Assembly (NCBI RefSeq): GCF_014643375.1
Contig: NZ_BMJJ01000009.1
Coordinates: 205,530 to 269,529, forward strand
Direction: 5' to 3'
From: Aureimonas glaciei
GTDB taxonomy: Bacteria; Pseudomonadota; Alphaproteobacteria; Rhizobiales; Rhizobiaceae
Length of the DNA stretch: 64,000 nt
Position numbers and translations under genes: made by a program. This document shows positions 45,908 through 54,142 of this stretch, in pieces. The notes beneath the pieces were generated by a model, which saw nothing but the letters and a program-made list of their open reading frames with translations, was not told the origin of the DNA and ran no database searches. Each line of letters starts with the position of its first letter. Position 1 is the first letter of the stretch.

Positions 45908-47812
45908 TTAGTTCGGAGCCCAATCGACCGCAGCGATGTGCTGCACCATGCCGGTGCGACGCATGGCCCAGGTGATGTCGAGGATCATGCGCAGAGCGAT
46001 CTGCGCAGTCTGGAACATCGACTGTGCAGGAGCGGCGACCGTGTTCGGTGTGCCAACGGCGCTGATCTGCAGGGGCGTGGTGTCTTCCATGTGGAGGACC
46101 GCCTGCTCGCTGGTTTCGAACTCAGGCGCGTCGCCAGCCGCCGTCGCGAAGTCCGCGGCGTCGATCATGTAGACGTGCCCAGCCGGAACGGTCGTCGAGA
46201 CAATCCGCTCGAACTCGCCGAGGAACTGGTCCGCCCAGCCGAACTGGCCGTCCGGGCCGGGAGCCATCGCCACCATGCGGGCTTCGGCCGGGTTCATCAG
46301 CAGGACGAGACGACGCCCGCTGTTGGCCGTGTCGAACGGAGCCGCCAGAGCCGCGATGTCAGCGAGGATGGCACCGTAGCCGCCCGCTGCAGACGCGGTG
46401 ATGCCCGTCACGCCGTTGACCAGACCGGCCGGGCGCGTTGCCGAGCCAGCGACTGCGTCGAGCAGGAGGGTATCGATCGTCAGCGCCGTGTCCGCAGTGA
46501 TTTCCTGCCGAAGCAGGCCCTCGATCTGTGGATTAGAATAGCGCGCCAGTTCCCGGCTGAAGACCGAGATGACGCCCATCTTGTGCGGGCTGAGGGTGAT
46601 CGACGTCAGGCCGAGGCGGCGCACGGGGATCGGGGCGCCTTCGGCAACGAACGAGCCGCTGATCGAAGGCGTTGCCGCTCGCGACGGGAGCTTGATCGAA
46701 GCGCTGTTCGGCCCGAACGTCAGCGAAGTGCCGAGCGATGCAAGCCGCGGATAGACCGAGATCGGGCGCAGGGTTTCCATGAAGGCACCCATGGCCGTAT
46801 CGACGAGTTCCGCCGCCCAGCCCGTGGTCGTGGTCTTGGCGCCGTCGACAGCCGCACGAGTGACGACGTGGGTCGCCTCGTGGTCGGGATAGCGCTCTTC
46901 GAGGATGCGCTCCGGCTCGCGGCCAGTGACGTGGGAGAGGATCTTCACGACCGCAGCGCGGATGATGAGATCCTCTGGCTTCGGCTCGCGCATCTGGACG
47001 CCGAGCGGGCGACGGACGGCGACGGTGGTCTTCTGACCGACCGGCTGCAGAGGAGCCGCCCTGGTCGCCAGCGCCTTCTCAGCACGCTCCAGCGAGGTCA
47101 GGCGCTGCTCGCGAACGTCGATTTCGGAAGCCAGAGCCTCCGTCTGATCGGCATCGGCGTTTTCATCATTGATGTGAGCCGTCAGGGCGTCACGGGCGGA
47201 GTTGAGTTCGTGCTGCGCATGCTCGATGCGCTTGGTCAGGGAGTCCATCTTGGGACCTTTCAAAACAGGGTGAAGGGAAGCGGCGTTCTCGCCAGTAGGC
47301 ACATCTCGCCGCCCCGCTTCGGCATGCTCGCCAAAGGCCAGTGAGATGGTTTCGTCGGAAATACCGAGGGAGCGCGCCTTGGACAGGGCGTTCGTGTTCG
47401 ATGGGATCGAAACCAGCGAAACCTCGTGCAATTCCATTTTCTCGTAATCGTATTCGCCGCCGCGCTTGCCCTCTTCCAAGACCGTGAAGCCAACGGAAAC
47501 GGCGCGAAGGATGCCCTGCTCTGCGAGGCTGCGAAGCTCGTCAATGCGTGCGCTTGTGCCCTGCGCCGCGAAAACCAGCTTACCGAGCAACTTGCCGCCG
47601 GCAATTCGCACGTCAGACCATGTCCCGATCGGGATAGTCCCGTGGGTGGCGTCACGACCATGCGCAAAGAGAGCGACTGGATTTCGAAGGAAGTTGGCCA
47701 GATCCCAGCCGCCAGGATTGAGGCGCGTACCGTGGCGGTCTCGGCTGCCATCGGAGATGACAAATTCAGTCCCCGCGCCGGCTGAAACCGTCGTTCGAAA
47801 TTCGGTTGTCAT
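45908..47812 (-). CDS. Fused HK97-type prohead protease and major capsid protein
   Basis: 634 residues. Residues 1-160 are a U35/S78 prohead protease with His51 in LFAHGRD and Ser106 in AVSVGFT. Residues 189-300 form a helical delta-like region, and the rest is an HK97-fold capsid protein (MGAFMETLRPISVYPRLASL, VFSRELARYSNPQIE, LVLLMNPAEARM). An internal ATG (codon 189, nt 47248) has AAAGG 7 bases upstream, so free capsid protein may also be translated separately. The protease should cut the fusion during maturation. Confidence 0.92.
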   Translation of the reverse strand: MTTEFRTTVSAGAGTEFVISDGSRDRHGTRLNPGGWDLANFLRNPVALFAHGRDATHGTIPIGTWSDVRIAGGKLLGKLVFAAQGTSARIDELRSLAEQGILRAVSVGFTVLEEGKRGGEYDYEKMELHEVSLVSIPSNTNALSKARSLGISDETISLAFGEHAEAGRRDVPTGENAASLHPVLKGPKMDSLTKRIEHAQHELNSARDALTAHINDENADADQTEALASEIDVREQRLTSLERAEKALATRAAPLQPVGQKTTVAVRRPLGVQMREPKPEDLIIRAAVVKILSHVTGREPERILEERYPDHEATHVVTRAAVDGAKTTTTGWAAELVDTAMGAFMETLRPISVYPRLASLGTSLTFGPNSASIKLPSRAATPSISGSFVAEGAPIPVRRLGLTSITLSPHKMGVISVFSRELARYSNPQIEGLLRQEITADTALTIDTLLLDAVAGSATRPAGLVNGVTGITASAAGGYGAILADIAALAAPFDTANSGRRLVLLMNPAEARMVAMAPGPDGQFGWADQFLGEFERIVSTTVPAGHVYMIDAADFATAAGDAPEFETSEQAVLHMEDTTPLQISAVGTPNTVAAPAQSMFQTAQIALRMILDITWAMRRTGMVQHIAAVDWAPN

Positions 47813-47824
47813 GGGTATTCTCCG

Positions 47825-49498
47825 TCAGGCGATCATAGCCATTACGTCGACAACAGCCGCCGATGTCGGGTTTCGGCTCATGAGCTGCACCGCGTTGAGC
47901 AAGGCGATGACAGGGTCGATCTTCGCCTTGCCTGCAGCCTGCTTGGTCATCATCACAGCCGAGCCACGCAGCTCGATCTTCACATTGCCGATGCACCACG
48001 ACATCAGATCGCTACCGTCATGCCAGAAAGTGCCGTCTTTCAGCTTCCGCTCTGCCCCGAGGATCGCCCCGTTGAGGCGGAACCCCTGTGCAATCGCAGC
48101 AATCCTGTCGCCCTCGACACCGATCCCGGCGAGCGCGTCGACCATCGTCGGGATTCCGACCTGATCAAGCCCGATCGCCCATTTGTCAGCGAGGATGCCT
48201 GCCTCATCGAGGCGCCGGATGATGGCAATCAGTTCCTCGATGTCCTGGGTCGGGTTGCTGCAGATGGTGAGGGTCTTTTCCTTCTCGAAATCCCTCAGGC
48301 GCGGCACGATCTCCTTGCGCCGCTCCAGAACGTCGTCCTGTGCCCACGCTCGGCACCACGCCAGCCAGTCCCGCGTTGCCTTGCACCGCCCGATGACGCA
48401 GAAGCCAAGAAGATCGTCCAGGCCGCCGCCGTCCACGCCGACCACCGCGACGTCGCAGCGCTCAATCAGGCTGTCGAGAGTGATGGACTTGTCCGCAGCG
48501 TCCGGCCAGTACGTGGCGCCGACCCAGCCGTCAGTTTTGAAGCGAAGGCCAATCTCGACATTTAGATGCTGCGAAGCGAACAGCGCCAGAGCTTCAGGCC
48601 CGTCCTCTTCCGCGGCGATGAGCTGGTTTTTCAGGAACGTTTCGTCAACGGACCGGCCCAGGTTGGGGTTGACGAGGGGCCACATGGCCTCGTCTTTCCA
48701 GCCGTTGTCATCCGCATCTTCGTCTGGAAGCTCGTAGAGGATTGGCAGAATGGGAAGGATCATCTTCCCGTCTCTGACCTTCCGTGCCCTCGATAATTCG
48801 GCCTTGAAGACGCCGGCTGGCGGGTCTTTCGACTGCGTCGTGACCTGAATGAGGAAGCCATCAGGCCGCGCTGCGAGAGAGCCGCGAATTTCTACAAAAA
48901 CATCCGCTGCGTTCGATCGCTTGGCGAACACATGGGTTTCATCAATGAGGATGCCGGCAGACTTGGAACCCGTAATCGTGTCGGTGTCGGCCGCCTTGAT
49001 CTGCAACTGGGCGCCTGTGCGCCGATGGGTGATCGTCCGCTGGTGATACTGAGGATGGAAGAGCTTGGCGAGTTCGTCGTCGGCCTTCACCGTGTTCCAC
49101 GCCTGCTTGAAAGCGATGTTGGCGATTTCCTTGGTCGGTGCGACGAGGAGGAATTCTGCGTTCGGGCGCCGGTTGACGATCATCGCGACCAGCATCAAAG
49201 CGGCGGAATAGCTCGACTTCCCGTTTTTCTTCGGGATCAGTAGGAAGAATTCTTGGATCATCCGGCGGTTTGCATCGGGGTCGAACGACCCGAACAACGC
49301 CGCCACAATGTCGCGAAACCAATCGGCTCCCGCATCCTTCATCAAAGGCTGCCCGACGACGTCCGGCACACGAAGCCGATCGAAAATCCGCAACGCCCTG
49401 GCCGCTTCCTCCTTGAACAAGGGAAGATCCGGGACCAGCCCCTCCCCCGCGAGGATCTTGGCCTGCCATCCGGGGCAAGCCGTGCTCCACTTGTCCAT
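47825..49498 (-). CDS. Terminase large subunit
   Basis: 557 residues. ATPase: Walker-A-like FLLIPKKNGKSSYSA, Walker B GILIDETHVF, and the coupling motif VTTQSKDP. Nuclease part: VAVVGVDGGGLDDLLGFCVI, with later acidic residues. Packs DNA through the portal; sequence type is the HK97/Terminase_1 group. ATG 49498 overlaps the TerS stop (ATGA). Confidence 0.95.
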   Translation of the reverse strand: MDKWSTACPGWQAKILAGEGLVPDLPLFKEEAARALRIFDRLRVPDVVGQPLMKDAGADWFRDIVAALFGSFDPDANRRMIQEFFLLIPKKNGKSSYSAALMLVAMIVNRRPNAEFLLVAPTKEIANIAFKQAWNTVKADDELAKLFHPQYHQRTITHRRTGAQLQIKAADTDTITGSKSAGILIDETHVFAKRSNAADVFVEIRGSLAARPDGFLIQVTTQSKDPPAGVFKAELSRARKVRDGKMILPILPILYELPDEDADDNGWKDEAMWPLVNPNLGRSVDETFLKNQLIAAEEDGPEALALFASQHLNVEIGLRFKTDGWVGATYWPDAADKSITLDSLIERCDVAVVGVDGGGLDDLLGFCVIGRCKATRDWLAWCRAWAQDDVLERRKEIVPRLRDFEKEKTLTICSNPTQDIEELIAIIRRLDEAGILADKWAIGLDQVGIPTMVDALAGIGVEGDRIAAIAQGFRLNGAILGAERKLKDGTFWHDGSDLMSWCIGNVKIELRGSAVMMTKQAAGKAKIDPVIALLNAVQLMSRNPTSAAVVDVMAMIA

Positions 49499-50094
49499 CA
49501 ATTCGGACGCGCGCTCGGCATATTCAGGTCGTCGCCCCAGACGGTGCCGGCGCCCGCGGTGTCAGCGTCCTTCTGCGCCTTATCCTTCTTGCCAACTTCC
49601 TCCGCAGTGAGCGGCCGGAACATGCCAAGATGCTGCCCGATCTTCACAAGAGGCCCGACCTTGTCGTGCATCTTCACCTTGAGCGCGCCGTCCTTGGTCT
49701 GAGAGACCTCCAGAACAGCCGCCGCGGCTTCGTCAGAGAGAGAGGCGCTGTCGGAGATCGTGACCTCGTTCGTCGTCCGCAGCACTGGCTCGCCGGTCTC
49801 GTCGTATTCCTCCATCGACAAGACGCTGGTGCGCCATTGAACGATCTGGCGGATGTCAGAGAACCCGAGCTTTGCCAGTTCCGAAAGAACCCGCTCCGGG
49901 GTGATGCCGGTCTTCATCTCCAGCACTTTTCGGCGCCCGGAAAGCTCCGCAGCTACCTTAGCGTTGTTTAGCAGCCGGCTAGCCTCTACCGCAGCCGACT
50001 TCGGGCTGTAGCCGGCAGCGATTGCGGCCTGTGTGCCATTGGGATCAAGGAGATAGGCATCGACAAAACGCCGCTGTTTCGGTGTGAGCGACAT
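49498..50094 (-). CDS. Terminase small subunit
   Basis: 198 residues, family Terminase_2: LTPKQRRFVDAYLLDPNGTQ, AAIAAGYSPKSAAVEASRLL, then a long helical part with PERVLSELAKLGFSDIRQ. Recognises phage DNA for packaging. The ATG at 50094 is preferred to an upstream TTG. The packaging site is often within or near this gene. Confidence 0.92.
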   Translation of the reverse strand: MSLTPKQRRFVDAYLLDPNGTQAAIAAGYSPKSAAVEASRLLNNAKVAAELSGRRKVLEMKTGITPERVLSELAKLGFSDIRQIVQWRTSVLSMEEYDETGEPVLRTTNEVTISDSASLSDEAAAAVLEVSQTKDGALKVKMHDKVGPLVKIGQHLGMFRPLTAEEVGKKDKAQKDADTAGAGTVWGDDLNMPSARPN

Positions 50095-50201
50095 TAGCAA
50101 AGTCCCGTTGGCACGTTTTGAGGGGAAAAATTCTGCGCGTGAGAGAGACGCCGGTGCTGAGGGCCTTAGCCGTCCAGACTTTCGACCCGCCCCCCTGGGG
50201 T

Positions 50202-50423
50202 TCAGCCGTAGATGATCTCGTCCTCAGTGCCGATGACGTACCGGCCGCGCCGTCCATCTATGATGTCGCCATCACGCAGCCACCCGCGATCGATCGGGGA
50301 CCAGAGACCAAGCGTGCGAAGTGACGCCATGCGCTGGCCTGTGACAGCATTCTCGCTATAGAGCCACACAGGGGTCGACCTGACAGCATGCCAAGCGAAG
50401 AGAGACTTCCACCAACGGATCAT
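50202..50423 (-). CDS. Small phage protein of unknown function
   Basis: 73 residues coupled by ATGA to the HNH gene. Aromatic start IRWWKSLFAWHAVRSTPVW and a beta-like end (GRRGRYVIGTEDEII). Not recognised. Confidence 0.55.
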   Translation of the reverse strand: MIRWWKSLFAWHAVRSTPVWLYSENAVTGQRMASLRTLGLWSPIDRGWLRDGDIIDGRRGRYVIGTEDEIIYG

Positions 50424-50722
50424 GACCTAACCCTCGCTCGCTTGGCCTTGGCCGTCTTCACGTTATGACATGGGAGGCAGAGCAGCATGACGTTAGCCTG
50501 ATCAAGCTTAGCGCCGCCGTCCTTGATCTCTCTGATGTGGTCGCCTAGCACCCTGCCCTTGGCGCCACACTTCTCGCACTGGCTGCCACGCGCTCGCTTG
50601 ATGCTGGCCATGAGGCCGCGCCATTCGGGGCTTAGGTAGAAGCTGTCTGCGATCTTGGGTGGTGTGCCGATGCGGTTAGGCATGCGGCCTATGGCGTAGG
50701 GTAGCTGAGACAGCTTGCTCAC
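50420..50722 (-). CDS. HNH endonuclease
   Basis: 100 residues: SPEWRGLMASIKRARGSQ, zinc pair CEKCG, catalytic GDHIREIKDGGAKLDQANV, second zinc pair LLCLPCHNVKTA. HNH proteins next to the terminase take part in DNA packaging or cos cleavage in HK97-like phages, which fits its position just upstream of TerS. Confidence 0.92.
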   Translation of the reverse strand: MSKLSQLPYAIGRMPNRIGTPPKIADSFYLSPEWRGLMASIKRARGSQCEKCGAKGRVLGDHIREIKDGGAKLDQANVMLLCLPCHNVKTAKAKRARVRS

Positions 50723-50740
50723 TGTGCTTCTGCCTCTCTG

Positions 50741-50932
50741 CTATGCGTCGGCCCTAGCAATCCCTCTAGCGACTGCCCATTGCCGCAGGAGCACGATAAG
50801 GACAGCACGGCTGGAAGCCTGGCGATGCCCAGCCCGCACCAGTAGGGCAGGGGTTGATACCCGCCTCTCGTAGGTAGTGGCGCTAGCGATCATCTCTGCC
50901 TCTGGTGAGCGGGAGTAGCGGGTGGTGGTCAC
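50741..50932 (-). CDS. Possible small phage protein
   Basis: 63 residues starting at GTG 50932, two bases after the stop of the next gene. Helical, basic sequence (STPALLVRAGHRQASSRAVL, IVLLRQWAVARGIARA). Weak ribosome site; reality is uncertain, but it fills the only gap in a tightly packed block. Confidence 0.4.
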   Translation of the reverse strand: MTTTRYSRSPEAEMIASATTYERRVSTPALLVRAGHRQASSRAVLIVLLRQWAVARGIARADA

Positions 50933-50934
50933 GC

Positions 50935-51144
50935 CTAGCAGCGCTGCCGCATGCGCTGCATCTCTGAAGGTAAGGCGGCCTGAACCCCAGCTCTCACCAT
51001 GCGGTGGAGTTGAGCCAGTGGGATCGTCTGCTCTGACGGGACCTCGCCCATAACGTGGACGACGTGGGGCAACGCGCCACCTGTCGCCCATGTCTCCGGG
51101 CTGTAGAGGTGCAGGAAGCCATCGGCGACGGGATCACGCTTCAT
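50935..51144 (-). CDS. Small phage protein of unknown function
   Basis: 69 residues from ATG 51144 in ATGA overlap with the gene upstream. VADGFLHLYSPETWATGG and PLAQLHRMVRAGVQAALP; no family recognised. Confidence 0.6.
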   Translation of the reverse strand: MKRDPVADGFLHLYSPETWATGGALPHVVHVMGEVPSEQTIPLAQLHRMVRAGVQAALPSEMQRMRQRC

Positions 51145-51302
51145 CGTACTGCCTCGCAACGAATGAACCGGGTCGCCCATGCTGCTGCCCTGTCATGGCT
51201 CATGAGGCCGTAGATGCTGGCGAGAGAGGCGAACGGATAGATGATCATCGGAACGTACCATGGCACGACGAGGCGAAGGCGGAGTTCACACCGGGCCATC
51301 AT
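51141..51302 (-). CDS. Small membrane protein
   Basis: 53 residues with one membrane-like segment (LVVPWYVPMIIYPFASLASI). ATGA overlaps on both sides support it. Could be a holin-like or accessory membrane peptide of the late block. Confidence 0.6.
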   Translation of the reverse strand: MMARCELRLRLVVPWYVPMIIYPFASLASIYGLMSHDRAAAWATRFIRCEAVR

Positions 51303-51490
51303 GCGTCTTCCCCATGCCCAGCACACACGATGCGCCGGATCTCATAAGCCGGGTGCTGGCTAGACCAGAGGGCCGCGGTGACCATGGCCTGAGCCTGGCA
51401 GGCGTGGATGGTTTCGCCTTGGCCTGCGGTGTAGTGGCGGCACTGGTCGGGAGCGGAGATCAAGCATGCGAGAATGATGAGGTCGATCAT
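51299..51490 (-). CDS. Small exported cysteine-containing protein
   Basis: 63 residues from ATG 51490: hydrophobic start IDLIILACLIS, then DQCRHYTAGQGETIHACQAQ and a third Cys (IVCAGHG). Looks like a short exported protein with disulfides, a type frequent in rhizobial phages; function unknown. Confidence 0.65.
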   Translation of the reverse strand: MIDLIILACLISAPDQCRHYTAGQGETIHACQAQAMVTAALWSSQHPAYEIRRIVCAGHGEDA

Positions 51491-51618
51491 GCGAGCCTCG
51501 CCCAAGCTGTGAACCCGACGCCTGCGATTAGAAGCGGCAGGGCCGCCCAAGAGCCGACCGCAAACATGGCGGCGAAGATGAGCACTAGAGCCGTCAGGAG
51601 TTTCTGGTGCTTCGTCAT
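51487..51618 (-). CDS. Small two-helix membrane protein
   Basis: 43 residues from ATG 51618 with AGAGG upstream; hydrophobic segments LLTALVLIFAAMFAVGSWAA and PLLIAGVGFTAWA. Size and topology would suit a holin-like peptide, though lysis genes lie far away at 30 kb. Confidence 0.6.
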   Translation of the reverse strand: MTKHQKLLTALVLIFAAMFAVGSWAALPLLIAGVGFTAWARLA

Positions 51619-51631
51619 GCTCTGCCTCTTG

Positions 51632-51793
51632 TCAGTTGCGGCCGAGAACGTCGTACAGGCCCTTGCGGGGCTTCGGAGGGGCCTGCTTGCGGGCGATCTC
51701 GTCCATCTCGGCAAAGAGCGGGGCGAACTCACCGGAGAGCTTCAGCGCCTCTACCAGACTCTTAGCGAGCCGATCGAACACCGCTTTGGTCAT
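51632..51793 (-). CDS. Small phage protein of unknown function
   Basis: 53 residues from ATG 51793 (GGGCGAGAG upstream). Helical start TKAVFDRLAKSLVEALKL, then FAPLFAEMDEIARKQ and a basic end. Not recognised. Confidence 0.6.
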   Translation of the reverse strand: MTKAVFDRLAKSLVEALKLSGEFAPLFAEMDEIARKQAPPKPRKGLYDVLGRN

Positions 51794-51900
51794 GGTCTCT
51801 CGCCCCAAGCACAGGCCTCGCGGAAAGCCCACTGCATCACCGGCAGGCCGATCGCAAACCATGCGAGCACGACGATGATACGGGTGAGGAGATCGTCCAT
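51790..51900 (-). CDS. Very short membrane protein
   Basis: 36 residues (MDDLLTRIIVVLAWFAIGLP at the start), one membrane helix, ATGA overlap with the gene downstream. First gene of the late block after the long leader. Confidence 0.55.
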   Translation of the reverse strand: MDDLLTRIIVVLAWFAIGLPVMQWAFREACAWGERP

Positions 51901-51996
51901 GGCCTTGCTCGCTGGTGGGGATGGGAGGTCAGGACGGGCGCCCATACGGTGCGCCTTTGGCTATCCACCGGGTGAGCCCTGTGGCGTCCTGATGAG

Positions 51997-52073
51997 TGGC
52001 GGCGGCACCGGATTTGAACCGGACCCGACAGGTGGGGTGGAACCCGCCTGACCTGCCCATGCAGCCTTCCGCC
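51997..52073 (-). other. tRNA-like element in the late leader
   Basis: On the minus strand a canonical T arm (GG-TTCAAAT-CC), acceptor-like arms CGGCGGA / GCCGCCG pairing at 6 of 7 positions, and a CCA-like end give a length near 77 nt, but the D and anticodon arms do not fold into standard shapes. It is either a degenerate phage tRNA or a tRNA mimic in the 5' leader of the late transcript. Confidence 0.4.
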
Positions 52074-52101
52074 GAAATTGTAGAGCGCTGCCGACTATGG
52101 A

Positions 52102-52221
52102 TCACGGCGCATGCGGTATCTTGCGCTCCAGCACGAAGCCCGGCCGTTTCACCACCACGAGGAATGGAACGGGATGCGTGCTGTTTTGGGGGGATTCAGC
52201 AGAAAGGCCGGGTGCATTCAT
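52102..52221 (-). CDS. Possible 39-residue leader-encoded protein
   Basis: ATG 52221 has GGAG at proper spacing; 39 residues, including THPVPFLVVVKRPGFVLERK. It lies between the late promoter and the tRNA-like element. Composition is acceptable but nothing confirms it. Confidence 0.4.
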   Translation of the reverse strand: MNAPGLSAESPQNSTHPVPFLVVVKRPGFVLERKIPHAP

Positions 52222-52331
52222 AGCACTCCGACCCTCATAGAAAACTAGCCTGCGCCGAGATAGCTCGGCTGGGTTGCCCCGGCGAGTGGCGTGTAATGCC
52301 CCGCTCAGAACAAGCAATCGTCCTGTAACGC

Positions 52332-52359
52332 ATAATGCACCCTCGCGCGCGAATGTCAA
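52332..52359 (-). promoter_or_regulatory. Probable late promoter
   Basis: Minus strand: consensus TTGACA at 52359-52354, 16-bp spacer, CATTAT at 52337-52332. It overlaps the stop of the nusG-like gene and points into the late block. Start near 52324, leaving about 420 nt before the first packed late gene. Confidence 0.6.
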
Positions 52360-52877
52360 GCCGCCCTGACCTGTTTTTCTTCTAGCGACACCGCCGTCTC
52401 ACGCCCGAAGATCTGGATCATGACTTCAATGGCGCGCTTCCCCTTCAGCGACGTTACATTCGCGTGGAAGCCAGCGAAGGGGCCGCTCTCGATATAGATC
52501 AGGTCGCCAGCAGCATGTGGCCGCTTCACAGACGAGCGGCGAAGGTCATCGAACTCGCCAGTCGCCTGAGCGTCGATCACCTGCTGAATCTCATGCGCCG
52601 ACACACGCAGAGGCGTGCCGTTGATGTTCACGGCGCTCTCGACGCCATCGCACTTCCGCACCTGCCCCCAATGCTCCCGCCCAGGCTCAAGACCGAGGAA
52701 GAGGTATCGAGAGAAGAGCGGGTATTCCTTAATCAGCCATTCCTTGGTGCGCTTATGCCGGCGCTCCCGGCGGTACTTCGGGATGAACGAGACAAACCCC
52801 GCTGCTTCCAGCGAGGCTTGTGCGCGATCTTCGCAGTTGGGGTTGGATCTCAGGACGTACCAACGGAGGTCGCTCAT
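52356..52877 (-). CDS. Phage-encoded NusG paralogue
   Basis: 173 residues. NusG N-terminal domain: RWYVLRSNPNCEDRAQASLE, FVSFIPKYRRERRHKRTKEW, PLFSRYLFLGL; C-terminal KOW motif AAGDLIYIESGPFAGFHANV. Specialised NusG proteins (RfaH, LoaP, TaA types) bind RNA polymerase and let it pass terminators of chosen operons. It is the last gene of the early block and lies directly before a promoter and long leader, which suggests it controls late transcription. Confidence 0.9.
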   Translation of the reverse strand: MSDLRWYVLRSNPNCEDRAQASLEAAGFVSFIPKYRRERRHKRTKEWLIKEYPLFSRYLFLGLEPGREHWGQVRKCDGVESAVNINGTPLRVSAHEIQQVIDAQATGEFDDLRRSSVKRPHAAGDLIYIESGPFAGFHANVTSLKGKRAIEVMIQIFGRETAVSLEEKQVRAA

Positions 52878-53419
52878 GACTTATCCCACTTCCTGACAGC
52901 CCCGACGATTTTCCCGTGGTATTCCGTCATCAGGTTTTCGTAGACGGCCTCAATCTGCGCCCGATTCATGTTGAACCACTCGCCCTTCAGGCGCCCGATG
53001 CCGAGCTGCCGGCATTGGTTGTGCGCGAAAAGCTCGGCAAAATGCATCGTCGTCTCATCGATAAAGCTGACGAATGCCGCGAACTCTAGCTGCAGCGGCG
53101 AGCTGACCTGTAGCTGCAGACATCGGGTCAATCCGTTCCAGGCTTTCCCTACCTTGATGGCGTCGGTGGTGCCCATGCGGATGAAGTAGACGCAGTTCAG
53201 CGGCCCCTTTTGCCGCGCGGCCGACGCCAGAAACCTACGGTACATTTCCGGGTCTTCGGCATGCAGGTCAGCGAGGTAATTGGCATCGAACCCGTTGGTA
53301 AGGTCCTGTGTCAGCTCTGCCCTGCGCTTGGTGCTGAGCCTGTTACCCTCGGAATAATCATATGGGTCGATGGGCCGCCCAACGCGCTTGGCCGCCTGTT
53401 TCGCGCTGCGGGTCCTCAT
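52874..53419 (-). CDS. GIY-YIG superfamily protein (T5orf172/MUG113-like)
   Basis: 181 residues. The core is CVYFIRMGTTDAIKVGKAWN, GLTRCLQLQVSSPLQLEF, HFAELFAHNQCRQLGIGRLK, GEWFNM: the G(V)YF...KVGKA...R...LQ...P pattern with a later Glu of MUG113-type domains. The N-terminal 80 residues are separate and include an acidic-basic linker. Possibly a DNA nick/repair nuclease or phage regulator. Confidence 0.8.
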   Translation of the reverse strand: MRTRSAKQAAKRVGRPIDPYDYSEGNRLSTKRRAELTQDLTNGFDANYLADLHAEDPEMYRRFLASAARQKGPLNCVYFIRMGTTDAIKVGKAWNGLTRCLQLQVSSPLQLEFAAFVSFIDETTMHFAELFAHNQCRQLGIGRLKGEWFNMNRAQIEAVYENLMTEYHGKIVGAVRKWDKS

Positions 53420-53631
53420 GGTTTCGTCCTTCGCGGGATCACGCCGATAATCTTGTCATCTGACCCATCTCGAAGCGCGTCAGACATCCGGCCCGGAATA
53501 CCCGAGTACCAATGAGCGCAGTCGCCGCCAAAGGTCAGCCCAAGCCGAAACACCCCGACAAATGCGATTGCGGCGTAAGCCGGCATTGCCAGCCCGTCGA
53601 GAAACCCCCGCCAGAATGGTGTAAGCTTCAT
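53416..53631 (-). CDS. Small membrane protein
   Basis: 71 residues from ATG 53631. One membrane segment (AMPAYAAIAFVGVFRLGL) and a basic end. ATGA overlaps on both sides. Confidence 0.6.
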   Translation of the reverse strand: MKLTPFWRGFLDGLAMPAYAAIAFVGVFRLGLTFGGDCAHWYSGIPGRMSDALRDGSDDKIIGVIPRRTKP

Positions 53632-53897
53632 GCCTTTGGCTCCATGCCCAGCAGCTCGCATGCTGCCTCCTCTTCCACCCGCTCGCACAGGTATTCCGGG
53701 ATGCTGTCCGGGTTGCGCCAGACCTTGAAGCCGGCGTCGATCAGCGTCTGCGGGATGTTCACCCAGCACAGGCAATCGGTGCCCGGCAGGTGCGAGCCGT
53801 CCGCCCCCTGCCAGGTGATGTCCGACGTGATGGCGCGAATGTCGTCCATGCCGTCAATGCGCCGGTCAGTGCCGACGTCGTATGCGCTCTGACACAT
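53628..53897 (-). CDS. Early phage protein of unknown function
   Basis: 89 residues: DGMDDIRAITSDITWQGADG, CLCWVNIPQTLIDAGFKVWR, then an acidic end EEEAACELLGME. No family recognised. Confidence 0.6.
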   Translation of the reverse strand: MCQSAYDVGTDRRIDGMDDIRAITSDITWQGADGSHLPGTDCLCWVNIPQTLIDAGFKVWRNPDSIPEYLCERVEEEAACELLGMEPKA

Positions 53898-54142
53898 TAT
53901 GCTTCCGCCCCTTCAGCCCAATTGATAGCCCATGCCTCGATGATCGAGCGCCGCCGAGCGATAGGCCGGCGAATGTGCGACCCAGCCTTCTTGCCGAGAT
54001 GAAAGCCGTGACAGCCTGGGCAGCGGTATGGCTTCACCGACGAGATGCAGCGAAGGTGGCGGGAGTGCCGGGCTTCCGTCCACGTGTCAAAGCGGGCCTT
54101 GCCGCGGCAGATCCCGTCTGAAGAGGCGATGGTCGCGCTCAT
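53897..54142 (-). CDS. Early phage zinc-ribbon-like protein
   Basis: 81 residues with a Cys-His pattern SSVKPYRCPGCHGFHLGKK that resembles a small zinc ribbon preceded by a conserved-looking ARFDTWTEARHSRH. Frequent type in rhizobial phages; function unknown. Confidence 0.65.
   Translation of the reverse strand: MSATIASSDGICRGKARFDTWTEARHSRHLRCISSVKPYRCPGCHGFHLGKKAGSHIRRPIARRRSIIEAWAINWAEGAEA

Noticed and set aside
52222..52359. N-terminal extension (TTG start) of the leader ORF
   Set aside because: The TTG is part of the -35 box TTGACA and the text is Arg-rich without a ribosome site; only the part from ATG 52221 is kept as possible.
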